Shown here piece after piece: positions 1 to 11,816 of a stretch of DNA of 64,000 nucleotides. Below the pieces are notes generated by a model. It was not told the DNA's origin. It made no database searches and was given only the letters and a program-made list of their open reading frames with translations. Each line of letters opens with the position of its first letter. The first letter of the stretch is position 1. The stretch spans positions 692,001-756,000 of the forward strand of contig JADPYG010000089.1 in assembly GCA_017654735.1 (NCBI GenBank), in the 5' to 3' direction. The position numbers and the translations under genes are program-made. Source of the stretch: Vishniacozyma victoriae. Its lineage: Eukaryota > Basidiomycota > Tremellomycetes > Tremellales > Bulleribasidiaceae.

Positions 1-667
1 CCTTGGCTTTTCCGAGTGAATAACGTAGAGTTGGTGGAACCACCATCCGAGTTGAGCTAGGTAGTAGAATTTAGTCAAGGCGGGTAGGAGGGTGTGTGGG
101 TATCCTGCACAGAGGGTTTCTGGTGAAAGGGGCTTTGGAGTTCTCATCAAGACGGTCTGGTTGTTTAGTAAATTGACAAAGGAGTCGGAAAGAATCACTG
201 ACCATTCCTAATGTCCAGAATACAGTGCAGTAGAGGAACGACCATCCTTGCTCAGCGAACCTCAAGGCGGTATGTTCTCGTTGCCTAGCTTCCCTCTTTG
301 TTTCTCCTATCGTCCCTTTCACCCCATTTCCGTTGCCGTTGCCATTGGATGTAGCCCTACCAAGAGCTCGTTTACGTTTCGCCCGTCCAGCACTCCTCAA
401 CCACCAATTTGCAAATGGTTTCATCAACCCCCTCAACATCACCTCCCTCAATACCGTGAATGCAACAGCACAAAATCCAGCAAATAAGAAATCATTCGTT
501 CCTTTGGTGAAAAGGATTTCGTTCGTATATCGTAAATGATTCAGTTTTGAAAGTTGTAAAGTCGCAGCGGGGCGGGTGACGGGGTAAGAGAGTGAGATGT
601 ATGGGCGTAGTGAAGGTGGGATTAAGGATTCCATAGTGGAGCTTGAGGCGTTCGCCAGGAATGCCAT
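1..667 (-). CDS. LAG1: Ceramide synthase (LAG1/TLC family), 3' part missing
   Basis: Ceramide synthases acylate sphingoid bases in the ER membrane. The first exon (667 to about 199) encodes an N-terminal membrane segment, a basic stretch with a short GNGNGNG tract, and the motif FAEQGWSFLYCTVFWTLG, which fits the start of the TLC domain. A join from about 199 to 104 (donor GTGATT, acceptor TGCAG) gives YPHTLLPALTKFYYLAQLGW and WFHQLYVIHSEK, typical of the family just before its catalytic histidines. The gene leaves the window at base 1, so the catalytic core cannot be checked. The donor is weaker than the nearby GTCAGT, but only this one keeps the frame. Confidence 0.8.
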
Positions 668-1107
668 GGGTATGATTGAGTGTGGTGAAAGGAGTGTTTA
701 TGAGAATTGCTGTATTGTTAGATGGGGCTGCGGTTGTGGGGCATTTGGCGGCTTACTGGGGTGAGCTTTGTGCTCTGCTCGATACTATTCTCGAAGGTAT
801 ATAGTCTCTCTCCAGTCCCTCTCCTTTTATAGATCTATGCTCTCTATCCCTTCTAGCCTGTGTAAGAATGAAATGAGTATGGTATATAATGAACCAATTA
901 ACCCTTTAGCGTCGCGTCTAAATCACTCGATTCTCATTCTAGTAGACTAGTAGACTATTATCGGAAAATTAGGATATTCATTATACAATCCCTCCATTTA
1001 AACATATACAGTAGTATCCTTCAACCATCATAGCACATTACTACACCCCCTTATCCCCCCTCTAATCATCCATCGACCAGGCAGGAAGACCACCTGGAAC
1101 CCTCAAG
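668..1107. other. Divergent intergenic region, ceramide synthase / snRNP gene
   Basis: About 440 bp separate the starts of the minus-strand ceramide synthase and the plus-strand snRNP gene. Open frames here are short and lack family features. I see no RNA gene or repeat; it presumably holds both promoters. Confidence 0.5.
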
Positions 1108-2119
1108 ATGGCACTCCAAACCCCCTCATTAACACTCTACGTCTCAAACCTGGAAGGTAAAACGAAGAAGCCAGAATTAAAGGCATCTCTCTACTCACTC
1201 TTTACCCCATATGGACGAGTGTGAGTCTTACATCACGTATATGGAGGGGATAGTACTGATGATAGTGTCGATATAGTCGCAAAGAAGAACGGAGGAGGGA
1301 GGGAGCAGGCGTTTGTAGTATTTGAAGAGCAGACGGCTGCTACTGCTGCATTAAGGGGATTATCAGGTCAACTATTCTACAAGAAGGCCCTAGTACGTCT
1401 TTTATCATCTTACTTCATCTCAAACGAGGGATTGATCCTTCATCTCACAGAGGAAACCACTAACTAGTAGGCAATATCATATTCCAAGAAACCATCCAAC
1501 GCAACCCTCGCCCGAACCGACCCATCCCTCTCACGCGACGCCGCAGCGATCCAAGCTGCTAAACTAGTTGTCTCACGGGCTCAGGGAGAATACGAAGCTT
1601 TAGAGAAGGAGAAGGAAGATGCGGATGCTAGAGTCGCTCAGGGACAAAAGAGGGATTTGGATGGTGAAGGAGAAGAGAGGAGTGGGAAAAAGGCAAAGAC
1701 GGGTGGGGATGAGGATGAGGAGGAAATGGAGATGGATGAGGATGATGATGGTACGTTTTTCACCTCAGCACTAGCTGAGATGGATTATGAATATGAGCTG
1801 ATGGTAGACGCACCTGCAGCGGGAGGATCGAGCTCAAAATTGATCTGCACAAATCTACCCCCAGAGTGTACAGAAGAAATCATGGGAGCTCTATTTGCAC
1901 AGTACGTACCCTCTTCGTCACCTCGATTCAATGGACAAACTAACAAACAGGTACCCAGGATACACATCTGCAACACCACTAACGCCAGCGGGTACGAATC
2001 CAGGAGCAAAAGCATTCTCGGTAACCTTTGCTTCACCCGCACAGGCAGAATCTGCTTTGAGTCAAACAAAAGGATTTTTGATGCAACCAGGATGGGAGAT
2101 GGGCGTTAGTAAGGCATAA
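1108..2119 (+). CDS. U1A/U2B''-type spliceosomal snRNP protein, two RRMs
   Basis: An RNA-binding component of U1 and/or U2 snRNP. The first RRM begins TLYVSNLEGKTKKPELKASL and continues LFTPYGRVVDIVAKK and QAFVVFEEQTAATAALRGL, the U1A/U2B'' form of RNP2 and RNP1. An acidic linker rich in E and D follows, then a second RRM with KLICTNLPPECTEEIMGALF, PGYTSATPL and AKAFSVTFASPAQAESAL. Introns lie at about 1220-1274, 1393-1470 and 1901-1950. The first intron ends at TACTGATGATAG rather than the later ATATAG, because only that choice restores VVDIVAKK. Fungi often have one protein for both snRNPs, and I cannot tell U1A from U2B'' here. It converges on the next gene, about 190 bp away. Confidence 0.88.
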
Positions 2120-2311
2120 ACATAGACAGGCCGGTGGGAACGTATAGAGGGACACAAGACGCGGGATGGGAAGGCTCGAAAGCCGGAAAGGCTGTGTACA
2201 CATGCATTGGCATTATCGCTCGACTTCCTATCATCTTTGATCCCTTGATTTCTGAATTGCTCTCTTTCCATTTCTCACATACTCCCGATTTCCCCATTTG
2301 ATGACGCTCGC

Positions 2312-4726
2312 CTACCTCCCTCCCTGGGGAGTTCCACCCCTAGATCCCTCAGGCTTGGTTATCAACCTCTGTGAAATCTGAGCGACCCCATTTCTGAAAT
2401 CCACCAACGTTTGTCGGATCTCATCTATCATCAGCTCCATATCAAATATAGGAACGTACTTTGAGTATCTTGATACTCGAGAATGTCCTCAACTCCAGCT
2501 TCGAGGGATGCAGCATTTCGGGCGCTCATGTTATAGAAACATCCGTATACGCTGTAAATGGTATCCAATCTTTCATCAGCTATACCAAGAGGGAACATAC
2601 GTAGTGGAAAGATATTTCTCTGCCCAACCTATTCATCAGCTTTGACACTTGAAAGAGGACCTTGAAGCATACCATCAATAAAAGGAACCATTTCATCCAT
2701 CATTTCGTTCCACGGTTCTTGGAGGTCTTTGACATAATCGTACTTTTCAATCTACCATCAGCCCCATCAATTGAAATACAGGCTGAAGGTACTCACTTCT
2801 GAGAAAGCATCGAACTGTGGGACCTCCTCTCCTGGTTCTGGTACTTGTTCCATTTCGATCTCTGAGGAAGCGGGTGGAGCCTCATTCTTTCGTCGTTTCG
2901 ATACTTGACCTTGAATACTGAACACATCTTCCTGCCCTTGTTCCTCACTTTGCTCCTGATCTTGATCTTGTCGGGATCGTTTGCTTCCATGAGGTTGGAC
3001 TTTTGCTTGTCCTCTGATTTGAACGGGAGTGCGCTCTTTAATCTTGGAAGAGCCATTACCTTGGTATGCGTAATCGTGAGCTCTAACGTCTTCTGATTGG
3101 TCGTTCTCCCCTTGAGTAAGACCTTGCTTAGGTTCATTTCGTCGTTGACCCATATATTCGGGGATGTCGGTCTGGTGTTGTGGGTTCGGACTCGATCCGG
3201 GAGCTCGACCTCGAGTCGGTTGAGTGTCATACTGATCATCGCCATTATTTTGCTCTTGATGCTGATCTTGTCCTTGTCCTTGCTTCTGGCCACGGTGCTG
3301 GCGTTGATCTCCTTGATGTGATGGGGTTACTGGTCGAACAGGTACTTGACCGTCGTTGGGAGAAGCTCGAGTACGTTGGTGTTTCCCTCCTGACGGTTGT
3401 TGGGGAGGAGACCTTTGATTACCTTGTTGAGTAGGCGGCTGTTCATTGGAAGACTTTCGATTACCTCGCTGTACATTCGGAGATGCTCGATTACCTTGCT
3501 GTTGGTTCGAATGGTGTTGATTACCGTGTGGTCCGACGGTGAACTGAGGAGGTTCCGGACCTTGATTAGAGGTAGGTGGGGGATTTTGGTCTTTTTCAGG
3601 AGATACCTTCTCCCCTTGTCCGGTGGTTCTCCTGATTCGAGGTTGATCCTGTTCCGAATTGTTGGATTGATTGACCTTTGAGTGATTCCTTGGAGCTTGA
3701 GGTCGCTCATTCTGAGTTTGCGAATCTTGGTTTCCTTGAATCTGAGCAGGGGCGGCCGTTCCCAAACCCTCCTATGGTATCAGCTCGAAATTTCACCACA
3801 GGGGAACACAAACTTACCTGTACAGCCTGAACTCTCTTCTGAGCCGCTACTCTTTGAGCACTTAGCATTTGAAGGACCTGTTGTTCTTCCACACTTGGTG
3901 CTCGAGTAGGAGTTTTCCCCTCTTGAGCTCCCTGCTGATCTCCAATATCCTTACTCGATCCTTGATCGATCTTCTTCTCCTTCTCCTGACCCGGAGAAGC
4001 TATCCACGGGACTTTGAATCCCCCATTGACCCCCTTCGAAGCTCTCTTCACTAACACCTTCCCACCATTTGGAGGGGGTAGAGCGTAGGTAGTTCCTTCA
4101 GAATTTGTATTCTGTTTCATTCGATCGGTAGCAACCGGATCGGTAGTTAATCGACTAACAGGATCGGAAGGCCTGTTGGGGGTTTGAAGAGGTGAGGAAT
4201 TTACTTGTGGAGAGGGGGCTGGAGGGGGTCTGGCGAACAGGTTCTTCCCCGGAGTTTGCACAGGGAGGGAAGGTGGGTTCGGTCGGGGTGAAGTGGTAAA
4301 GCTCTGGTGTCGCTGTTGTTGCTGATTGGATGAAGGTCGATATGCTGGAATTTCGTATCGTTGATCATTTCCTTGTTGTTGACCTTGATAGTGAGTTTTT
4401 TGTTGTTGGTGTTGAGTAGGAAAGGAATTTTGGGGAGGAAGGGAAATGACTCGGTCGAAATTCAATAAGGGGATAGGTTGAGGGAGGTTGGTGCCGTATT
4501 TGACCAGTTGGCTAGAGGGGGGAGGGGCATCGCTATACTCTTCTATATCTTCTTCAACTTGCTCTTGGGTATCAAACTGACTTTGCGAATGATTATCGGA
4601 GGAAGGAAAGGAATTGACTTGACCTTGATTTGGGTTTTGATCTTGATTTCGGTTGTGATTACCTTGAGTAGGAGGATGTTGTTGTCCATCTGAGGGATGA
4701 GGTGAGGTGGAGTTACTTCGTTGCAT
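2312..4726 (-). CDS. Q/N/P-rich low-complexity protein with a structured C-terminus
   Basis: Not recognised. Exon 1 (4726-3818) and exon 2 (about 3770-2799) encode some 620 residues dominated by Q, N, P, S, with QGNQ- and NQQQ-type runs, probably disordered. Four short 3' exons encode an ordinary-looking acidic helical tail: EKYDYVKDLQEPWNEMMDE, MVPFIDGWAEKYLS, TIYSVYGCFYNMSARNAA, DILEYQDTQNEIRQTLVDF. The end at TAG (2312) was set by joining introns whose 3' ends read GCTGATACCATAG, GCTGATGGTAG, GCTGATGAATAG, GCTGATGAAAG and GCTGATGATAG. The tail is the likely functional domain; the rest resembles prion-like scaffold or RNA-binding partner regions. No family can be named. Confidence 0.75.
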
Positions 4727-4854
4727 TGTTCTGTGGTATGAGAGTAATAAGTGATAAGTACAAAAGAGAGAAGAGAGAAGGGAAATGAAAGTTGATATAG
4801 TCGTAGAAAAGTCGCGTCACCTGCGCACGGACCTCATCATGATGCATTTAATCT

Positions 4855-6017
4855 TTAATCGATTAGGTACTTGCGTTTAAAGAATGATCGTAGGTGGATT
4901 AACTGGATGTTAGCATTCCTGGATGCATCCTCGAAGGAGATTAGAAAAAGAAAGAGGGGGACGTACCTGCCATGCTCCCAGCCCTATAATTCCTACCATT
5001 ATCAATATCGAGAATGTCTTGACTCTATCGTTCGTGCTTTCTAGATCATCAGCAGTGCTCTGTGAGTACCTCATATATCTTGGCACTCATAACAAGGGAG
5101 CTTGGAAGGTAGAGGGAAACAAGAGAGAAAGACTCACCATTCGTATCCCTCATTCTCATTTCCCTCCTCTGTAAATACCCTAGCTCATCTACAATCTCTT
5201 TTGTAACAGCTTCTAATTTCCTCATTTCAACTTCTAGGATTGATAGGGATTCCTGGTTTGCGATTGCACTACATATCAGCTCTCATTCTATCTTCTCCTT
5301 TCTTTGTCTCCGCATCGTCCTCATACCATTTCGACCATTCCACCAAGGATAGACAGTCGGAGAACTGTGACTTACTTGTAATCCACTGCGTCGGCTCCTA
5401 TCTCTATATCCAGATCGACTTCCCTCGATTGTTCGCCCCGTCCAGCTATTGGTCAGCCTCACTTTCCGATCTCCAGTCTCATCTTCGACTCGAGTAAACC
5501 CGACTCACCCTCGTAATGATTCATCAAGCAAACTCCAACATCCGCAGATTCATGTGTCGTAATAGCCAACCTCGTTTCTCCTCTTATATCCTATGAATCA
5601 GCTCATACTTCATATTTTCAACTCTCGATGAAAAGAGAAGGGGGAATGTGACTGACCTTCTTTGATAAGTAAACATTCCCTCCGTGTTCTGTATCTAGGA
5701 TTTCAATGTCTATCCTCTGTCCTGGTTCGTATGGGGAGTTTGCGGTTACGATCACTAAAGAGTGTTTTGGGGCAAAGTTCCAGATACTATCCGTCAGTCT
5801 CTCTCTCCATCTTGACGTCTTCTTGCAGGCTGTCGATGCTTAAAGCCGTCGTCAAAAGGAAGACATACCATTCTGTATATTAGCCTTGACACATATGGAG
5901 TGGGACAAAGAGCTCACTTGGTTTCGGATGACGTTCAGATGGTAGCTGGAATTTCACAGCTTGTACCGCAGATAGTACAAGCAGAAAGCAAGCCAGTAAT
6001 GAACTTCTGTATATCAT
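4855..6017 (-). CDS. ERV25: p24-family cargo receptor of COPII vesicles, ERV25-like
   Basis: Erv25 is a type I membrane protein of the p24 complex that cycles between ER and Golgi. The start at 6017 gives the signal peptide MIYRSSLLACFLLVLSAVQA followed by VKFQLPSERHPKP, the p24 mature N-terminus. The GOLD domain continues KCIWNFAPKHSLVIVTAN, YEPGQRIDIEILDTEHGG and VGVCLMNHYE. The coiled-coil region has MRKLEAVTKEIVDELGYL and RDTNESTNDRVKTF. The last exon gives HLRSFFKRKYLID, a cytosolic tail with FF and dibasic signals. Seven introns are needed; introns 1 and 2 (5917-5873 and 5868-5787) flank a 4-nt exon (5869-5872) that supplies the Lys-Cys codons. The conserved Cys supports this join. Confidence 0.9.
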
Positions 6018-6167
6018 CCTGCTTTGTATGTAGTATCACATAGACAGTCTGCACAATAGAGTAACTCCTCCACGCACAACGCGCATAAGCGGCTACCTCC
6101 GCCTTTGTACTCTATACCAAAAGACTTGATCCGGATCTATTGTGTACATTGGAATTAAGTGATCTGC
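6018..6167. promoter_or_regulatory. Bidirectional promoter, ERV25 / CysRS
   Basis: Only 150 bp separate the divergent start codons of ERV25 (6017, minus) and the long form of cysteinyl-tRNA synthetase (6168, plus). Both promoters must lie here or overlap the 5' ends. No clear TATA box was seen. Confidence 0.5.
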
Positions 6168-9041
6168 ATGCTTTCTAGGTCATTCATACGTTCTTGCCCT
6201 ATTATCCTTCGCCCGTTCAGTCAGATCAAGAACTTCAACGTCGCCTACACCCAAATACGAGGAATCAAGATGTCAGCTATCGCCGAAGCGCCCAAAGCGT
6301 CGAGCTCACAACCGGAATGGACACGGCCTACTCCCCTGACCAAGGAGCCTGTACTGGAGGTCTACAACTCCATGACCAGGAAGAAGGAAGTTTTTACCCC
6401 TGTTAATGGACGGAGGGTGGACTGGTATAATTGTGGACCGACTGTTTATGATTCGAGTCATATGGGTCATGCCAGGTCAGTCCTGTTCTGCTTTATGGTC
6501 AAGGGGCTGATGATAGGAATTACTTGACTCAGGATATCATCAGGAGGATATTACAGAATTACTTTGGATACGATGTCAACTTTGTCATGAACATTACCGA
6601 TATTGATGATAAGGTATGTCCAGGAAGCAGTCAGGACCTGACGATAGATCATTATCCGAGCAAGAGAATCTTACCTCATCAAACAAACCCTCGAACAGAA
6701 CGCACACCTCACTCCCGAACTTGTGGAAACGGCAAAAGAAGCATTCGAAAAATACCTAGATTCAAAACTCGTCAAATGTCTCCCAACTCCCGTGGCCGCT
6801 CCTTCCTCTGCAACTGCCCTTGAGAGGTTCGAAGCTATTCTTAGCAAGTTCAAGTCGGACTCGACATGGGCAGGAGAAGCGAAAGCAAAAGAGGAGAAGT
6901 TTGAGATGCATATCTCTAGTTTGAGTAAAGCTGGGGAGGCGATCCGTATAGCGGAACAGCGACTGAAGGAGGGTGACAAGGGTGGAAAGAAGGGTGTCGA
7001 GGAATTGATGAGGGATAGTGCCGATACTATCGGGCCACACCTTGGGACTACAGTAAGATATCCCTGGCTTTCCGACTTGTAGCTGACGATAGCTCGGGGA
7101 CACGATTGAGAAACCAATAGAAGTCTCGCGAGAACTAGCTGCATTCTGGGAAAACAAATTCTTTGAAGATATGGAACGCCTGCACATCCTACGTCCTGAT
7201 ATCGTCACTCGAGTCTCAGAGTACGTAGACGAGATTGTCTCGTTTGTGGAAAAGATTGAAGATAATGGATTCGCATACGAGGGAGGGGGAAGTGTTTGGT
7301 TTGATGTTGCTAAATTCGAAGGAGCAGAGGGGGATGGATTTAGGCATGAATACGCGAAATTACAACCGGGTAGTAAAGGGAATAAAAAGTTGATTGACGA
7401 GGGCGAGGGTGAGTCTCCGTCTGTGTTGAAGAGAACGAGCTAATGAGTAGGTGCATTGACAGCTGCACAGGGCAAGAAACAGGCAGCAGATTTCGCATTA
7501 TGGAAAGCGAAATCGAAACCTGGAGAACCAGCTTGGCAATCGCGTAGATGGGGAGAAGGTCGTCCGGGATGGCATATCGAATGTTCAGTCATGGCCAGTG
7601 ATATCCTAGGAAAGGGGATGGATATACATTCAGGAGGTGTGGACTTGATGTTTCCACATCATGATAATGAGTTGGCTCAGTCTGAGGTACGTCCACTCTC
7701 ACTCAAATAGAGGCTGATGAAAGGCATATCACGGATGTAAGCAATGGGTCAATTACTTCCTACATACCGGACATCTCCATATTGAGGGATTGAAAATGAG
7801 TAAATCGCTCAAAAACTTTATCACCATTGAAGTACGTATTTCTTGATGATAATTGCTGACAGGTAGGAAGCTCTCGAAACATATACACCTCGACAACTGA
7901 GATTGTCGTTCATGTTGCAGACTTGGAACGCCAAGATGGATTTCAGGAGGGATCTGATTACAGACGTCAAGACCAAGGAGGAGACTTTTGATGTGGGTCC
8001 ACTCCTTCTCTCCAGAAGAGATTTGACTAATTGTAGAACTTCTTCACCAACGTCAAGGCTAGACTGAGGGAACGGTCTGCGAACCCACCTGCTTTCGATG
8101 GTAAACACCACTTTGATCAACCTGAAAAAGCGCTCGTCAAGGCGTAAGCTATCTCTCCTGCCTTGTTGACAGAGCTGATCCCAGATTCCACGAGACTCAG
8201 CACAAGTTCCGTGAAAACCTCTGTGACTCGTTCAATACCCCTCGAGCTATCGAGACATTACTAGATCTCGTCGCTACCATCAACAAATACCTCACAGATA
8301 GGGGTCAGGGGTACAATATCGGTCCAGTGAAGTTGGCTGCTGAATGGATCACCAGGATGTTGTCAATGTTTGGTCTTGGTGAAGGTGCGATTACCGCCGC
8401 CGAAGGGCAGATTGGATGGGGTGAAAAGGGACAGGTCGCTGGAGCTGGAGATGTGAGTTTACTTTTCGGGATAGAGCTGACGATAGCTCGAAGCTCAGCT
8501 TGATAAATACCTACGAGCGATGGCTTCGTTCCGGGACGATGTTAGGAAGATTGCTATCGATGGTGGATCTTCGAAATCGATCTTGGAATTGTGTGATCGG
8601 TTCAGAGATCAGGATTTGGTCAACCTAGGTGTTCAGCTTGATGATGGTCAAGGAGCAGGCAAGTCCCATTATTCTGGTCATATCAGTCGCTGACGAGTAG
8701 GCGGTGGTGCTCTATACAAGCTAGTCGACCCATCAATCCTCATCAAGCAGAGGGAAGAAAAAGCAGCTCAAGCAGCCGACAAGGCCGCCAAGAAAGCTGC
8801 AAACGCAGCTGCTGCTGAAAAGCAAAAACAGGCTCAGCTAGAAAAGGGACGTATACCCCCTTCCGAAATGTTCAAACCCCCTCAATCTGATGCGTACTCT
8901 GAATGGGATGATGCTGGATTACCCACCAAGGATAAGGAGGGTGTTGAGGTTAGTAAAGCCGGCGGGAAAAAGTTGTTGAAAGAGTACAAGACTCAGGAAA
9001 AGTTACATGATGCTTTCCTTGCTTGGCAGAAGGAGCAGTAG
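6168..9041 (+). CDS. Cysteinyl-tRNA synthetase, class Ia
   Basis: Charges tRNA-Cys. Signatures seen: [18 protein letters not shown] (zinc Cys plus HIGH-like HMGHA), [47 protein letters not shown] and [13 protein letters not shown], then an anticodon-binding region and a C-terminal Lys/Ala-rich helix ending AFLAWQKEQ. About ten introns are needed, one with a GC donor (8659-8700). Two in-frame starts exist. ATG 6168 adds [20 protein letters not shown], Arg-rich with no acidic residues, as in a mitochondrial presequence. ATG 6269 (context ATCAAGATGT) starts MSAIAEAPK and would give the cytosolic enzyme. One gene probably serves both compartments. It carries the eukaryotic insertion between HIGH and the ECS motif. 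Confidence 0.93.
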
Positions 9042-9195
9042 ATACCTAATTAGAGCGTATACATAGCATAATATAGCGGGATGCATGACTCCGCATAATG
9101 TCGGATTTCAACGGCTGGTTAACCGAAAGTAACGGAATCAAAATTGAAATGGTACTCCGTCATGGATGAAGGATACGTCAAAACACCTTTTCAGC

Positions 9196-9217
9196 TATAT
9201 ACAATCCTTATATACCA
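9196..9217 (+). promoter_or_regulatory. KGD2: TATA-like elements before KGD2
   Basis: Two TATATAC motifs (9197-9203 and 9211-9217) lie 20-40 bp before the KGD2 start codon. They may be TATA elements, but their short distance to the ATG would mean a very short 5' leader. Confidence 0.3.
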
Positions 9218-9236
9218 TTTAATACATACACTCACA

Positions 9237-10920
9237 ATGCTTAGAACACCTGCAAGGCAGGCTATACTCGCCGCATCCCGCTCGACACGATCATCAATCA
9301 TCACCAGATCTTTGTCTACCGCCCCTAAGAGAGCTTCCGTCCTGTACGTCCCCCTTTCGGTCTTTGTGCTGACGACAGACCCCGAATTGTCCTTGAGCCA
9401 ATTACTTTGTCTAGGTCTCGATTCCATACTACCTCTTTCCTATGTGGTGTGTACTTTGAAGAACGGGGTGGGCGACGGCTGATCAATAGCCGAAACTGTC
9501 AAGGTCCCCCAGATGGCCGAGTCCATCACGGAGGGTACACTAAAACAATGGAACAAGGCTGTTGGAGATTTCGTCAACCAGGATGAAGAGATTGCTACCA
9601 TCGAGACCGATAAGGTAAGTCTCGTCCCCATGCCAGCGCTAATCCTAGATTGATGTTTCCGTAAACGCCCCCATGTCTGGTACAATCACCGAATTCCTAG
9701 TAGACGAGGATTCGACCGTTACCGTAGGCCAGGATCTACTCAAGATGGAACCAGGAGAAGGAGGAGAATCTGCCCCATCATCAGGTCAGGCCAACAGTGA
9801 ACCAAAAGATAAACAGGAAGGAAAGAGGGAAGAAGCAGCACCGGAAGCTCAAAAGGGGAAGGATGCAGGAGAAAAGGTTTTGAAGGAACAGAATGAGAAG
9901 GCACCGGATTATGCTGCTGCCGATCAGTCTGCTTCGAAACAGGAGAAACCAGCACCTAAGAAGGAGGAGGCAAAGAAACCCGCACCCAAGAAGGAGGACA
10001 AGTCCAGCAAGAGTCAGGAGTCTGCCGCGCCAAAGGCCATTGGATCCAGGAACGAGACTAGAGTCAAGATGTCACGAATGCGACAAACTATCGCATCTCG
10101 ACTCAAGCAATCCCAGAACACCGCTGCATCCCTCACTACCTTCCAGGAGATCGATATGTCGTCAGCAATGGAATTCCGAAAGCTATACAAGGATCAGGTT
10201 ATGAAGGATCACGGTGTCAAACTCGGATTCATGTCGATCTTCGCTCGAGCTTCAGTCATGGCTCTCCAGGAGATCAAAGCAGCTAATGCTGCTATCGAGG
10301 GCGACCAGATGGTCTACCGTGACTACGTCGACCTCAGCGTCGCCGTCGCCACCCCCAAGGGTCTCATCACACCCGTTGTTAGAAATGCCGAGACCATGGG
10401 TCTTTTAGATCTCGAACGAGCCATCGCCGCTCTTGGAAAGAAGGGACGTGACGGAACTCTCTCAATGGAGGAGATTCAGGGCGGAACGTTCACGATATCG
10501 AACGGAGGAGTCTTTGGATCATTGATGGGCACCCCAATGTAAGTTGAAGCCTTCAAAATCATAAAATGTCGAAAAGTGGCGAATTTTCAAACATCGGCCT
10601 CCTCATGCCGCAGATCACAAATCTACCTACCTCAGCAGTAGCAGAGCTGACAGACAGCATCAACTTGCCCCAGACCGCCGTGTTGGGCATGCACTCCATC
10701 GTAAACAAGCCCGTCGTCGTTGACGGTCAAATTGTGATTCGACCTATCATGGTGAGTTCTATCGTCTCTCCCTTCCTCTACGATGCTGATTCGTTCTCAG
10801 ATGGCTGCCTGCACATATGATCACCGCGTGCTAGACGGCAGGGAGGCAGTGACCCTTCTTCTCCGAATTCGACAATACGTCGAGGATATGAGACGAATGC
10901 TCATCCCAAGCCCGATTTGA
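9237..10920 (+). CDS. KGD2: Dihydrolipoamide succinyltransferase, E2 of 2-oxoglutarate dehydrogenase
   Basis: Transfers succinyl groups to CoA in the mitochondrial 2-oxoglutarate dehydrogenase complex. The N-terminus [20 protein letters not shown] is a good presequence. A single lipoyl domain follows, with the lipoyl-Lys motif [15 protein letters not shown], then a long Glu/Lys/Pro/Ala linker. The catalytic domain begins [20 protein letters not shown] and ends with [16 protein letters not shown], carrying the active-site His and Asp (HxxxD). I see no obvious E1/E3-binding domain, as is usual for this E2. Introns are at about 9342-9378, 9437-9489, 9616-9650, 10541-10657 and 10751-10800. The 117-nt one ends GCTGACAGACAG, where the first AG (3 nt from the branch A) must be skipped to keep [13 protein letters not shown] in frame. 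Confidence 0.93.
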
Positions 10921-11816
10921 GGCGGAATCAAAGTTTGCCACATTCGTTATCCTGGACTCATGCATATGCCTATTGGCTAGTAGCCTGTACTCCTGACTAG
11001 CTTTTGCGCCCTACCATGCACCTCTTACGGATGTGTGGAATCGCTGAGAGTGATTTCCGGACTGCGATAGAAGCTTTCGAAACAGACGAAAGTTGTTCCG
11101 TGTTACAAATTGTGACACACACACAGCGCTGTCAGGCCACCCGTCAAGCTGGCGTACTAAGCTTGTAGGCCATCGATGACTTCTAGCTTCAAGGCGAAGC
11201 CTCCGGCCACCGGGCTGCGGAGACTCAACAGCCTCAAAAGTGATTCTCGCTTGGTCAATGGTACTCTAGAGTGAACATTGCCGATTCGGCATAGACCCTG
11301 GCAGCCGAAGGCAAAGACCGGCACAGACTGGCATGTGGCGACATTCCCCTCCCTCAGCAGCTCAACAGAATTATGAACTGCACATCAAAGCTCGATGTTG
11401 TAGGCGAGTAGTCGTTTGCAAGGTCACTTGCAAGAGAAGCCGGAAAGCTCGGAACATCCCTATCGGCTGTCTTGGCGTGAAACCCGAGATCTCATGGACC
11501 GCACCGCTCGTCGGCGTGATCGAGGATTGCTGGAGAGTTCACGAGCCTGCAGAAATTTGTGAGCCGGTTCTCGCTGCCATTGAGATATGCATATGCCAAG
11601 TCAGTATCCATATGGCTCCTTTGTTGCTTCCCAAAAATGGATTTCCCCGTTTGCTGGAATGACGTAAATCAAAATTAAGGTTAACACTTCAAAATCGCGT
11701 CGGCGAGTGTTTGTCTTCTTCATCTTCATTCTCTTATACTTTTCGTACTTATCTCTACATAGCGGCCTGAAGTCTGAAGCAGGCATCACGGTACTCTATC
11801 GAGTCAAGTCGTCAAG
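10921..11816. other. Intergenic region, KGD2 / channel gene
   Basis: About 900 bp without a supportable gene. A 109-codon frame at 11333-11662 has no start context, domain or typical intron and reads as chance. A short ACAC run lies near 11116. The second half presumably holds the promoter of the channel gene. Confidence 0.5.

Noticed and set aside
1785..2069. Minus-strand frame over the snRNP gene
   Set aside because: It is a shadow of the U1A/U2B'' exon; the plus strand has two clear RRMs.
5041..5137. Apparent non-AG 3' splice site (CAC) in ERV25 intron 6
   Set aside because: Resolved by using the downstream branch site GCTGATGATCTAG, which gives the exact family motif DTNESTNDRVKTF.
11333..11662. 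109-codon frame between KGD2 and the channel gene
   Set aside because: No domain, signal, or intron pattern; composition is unlike the neighbouring coding sequence.
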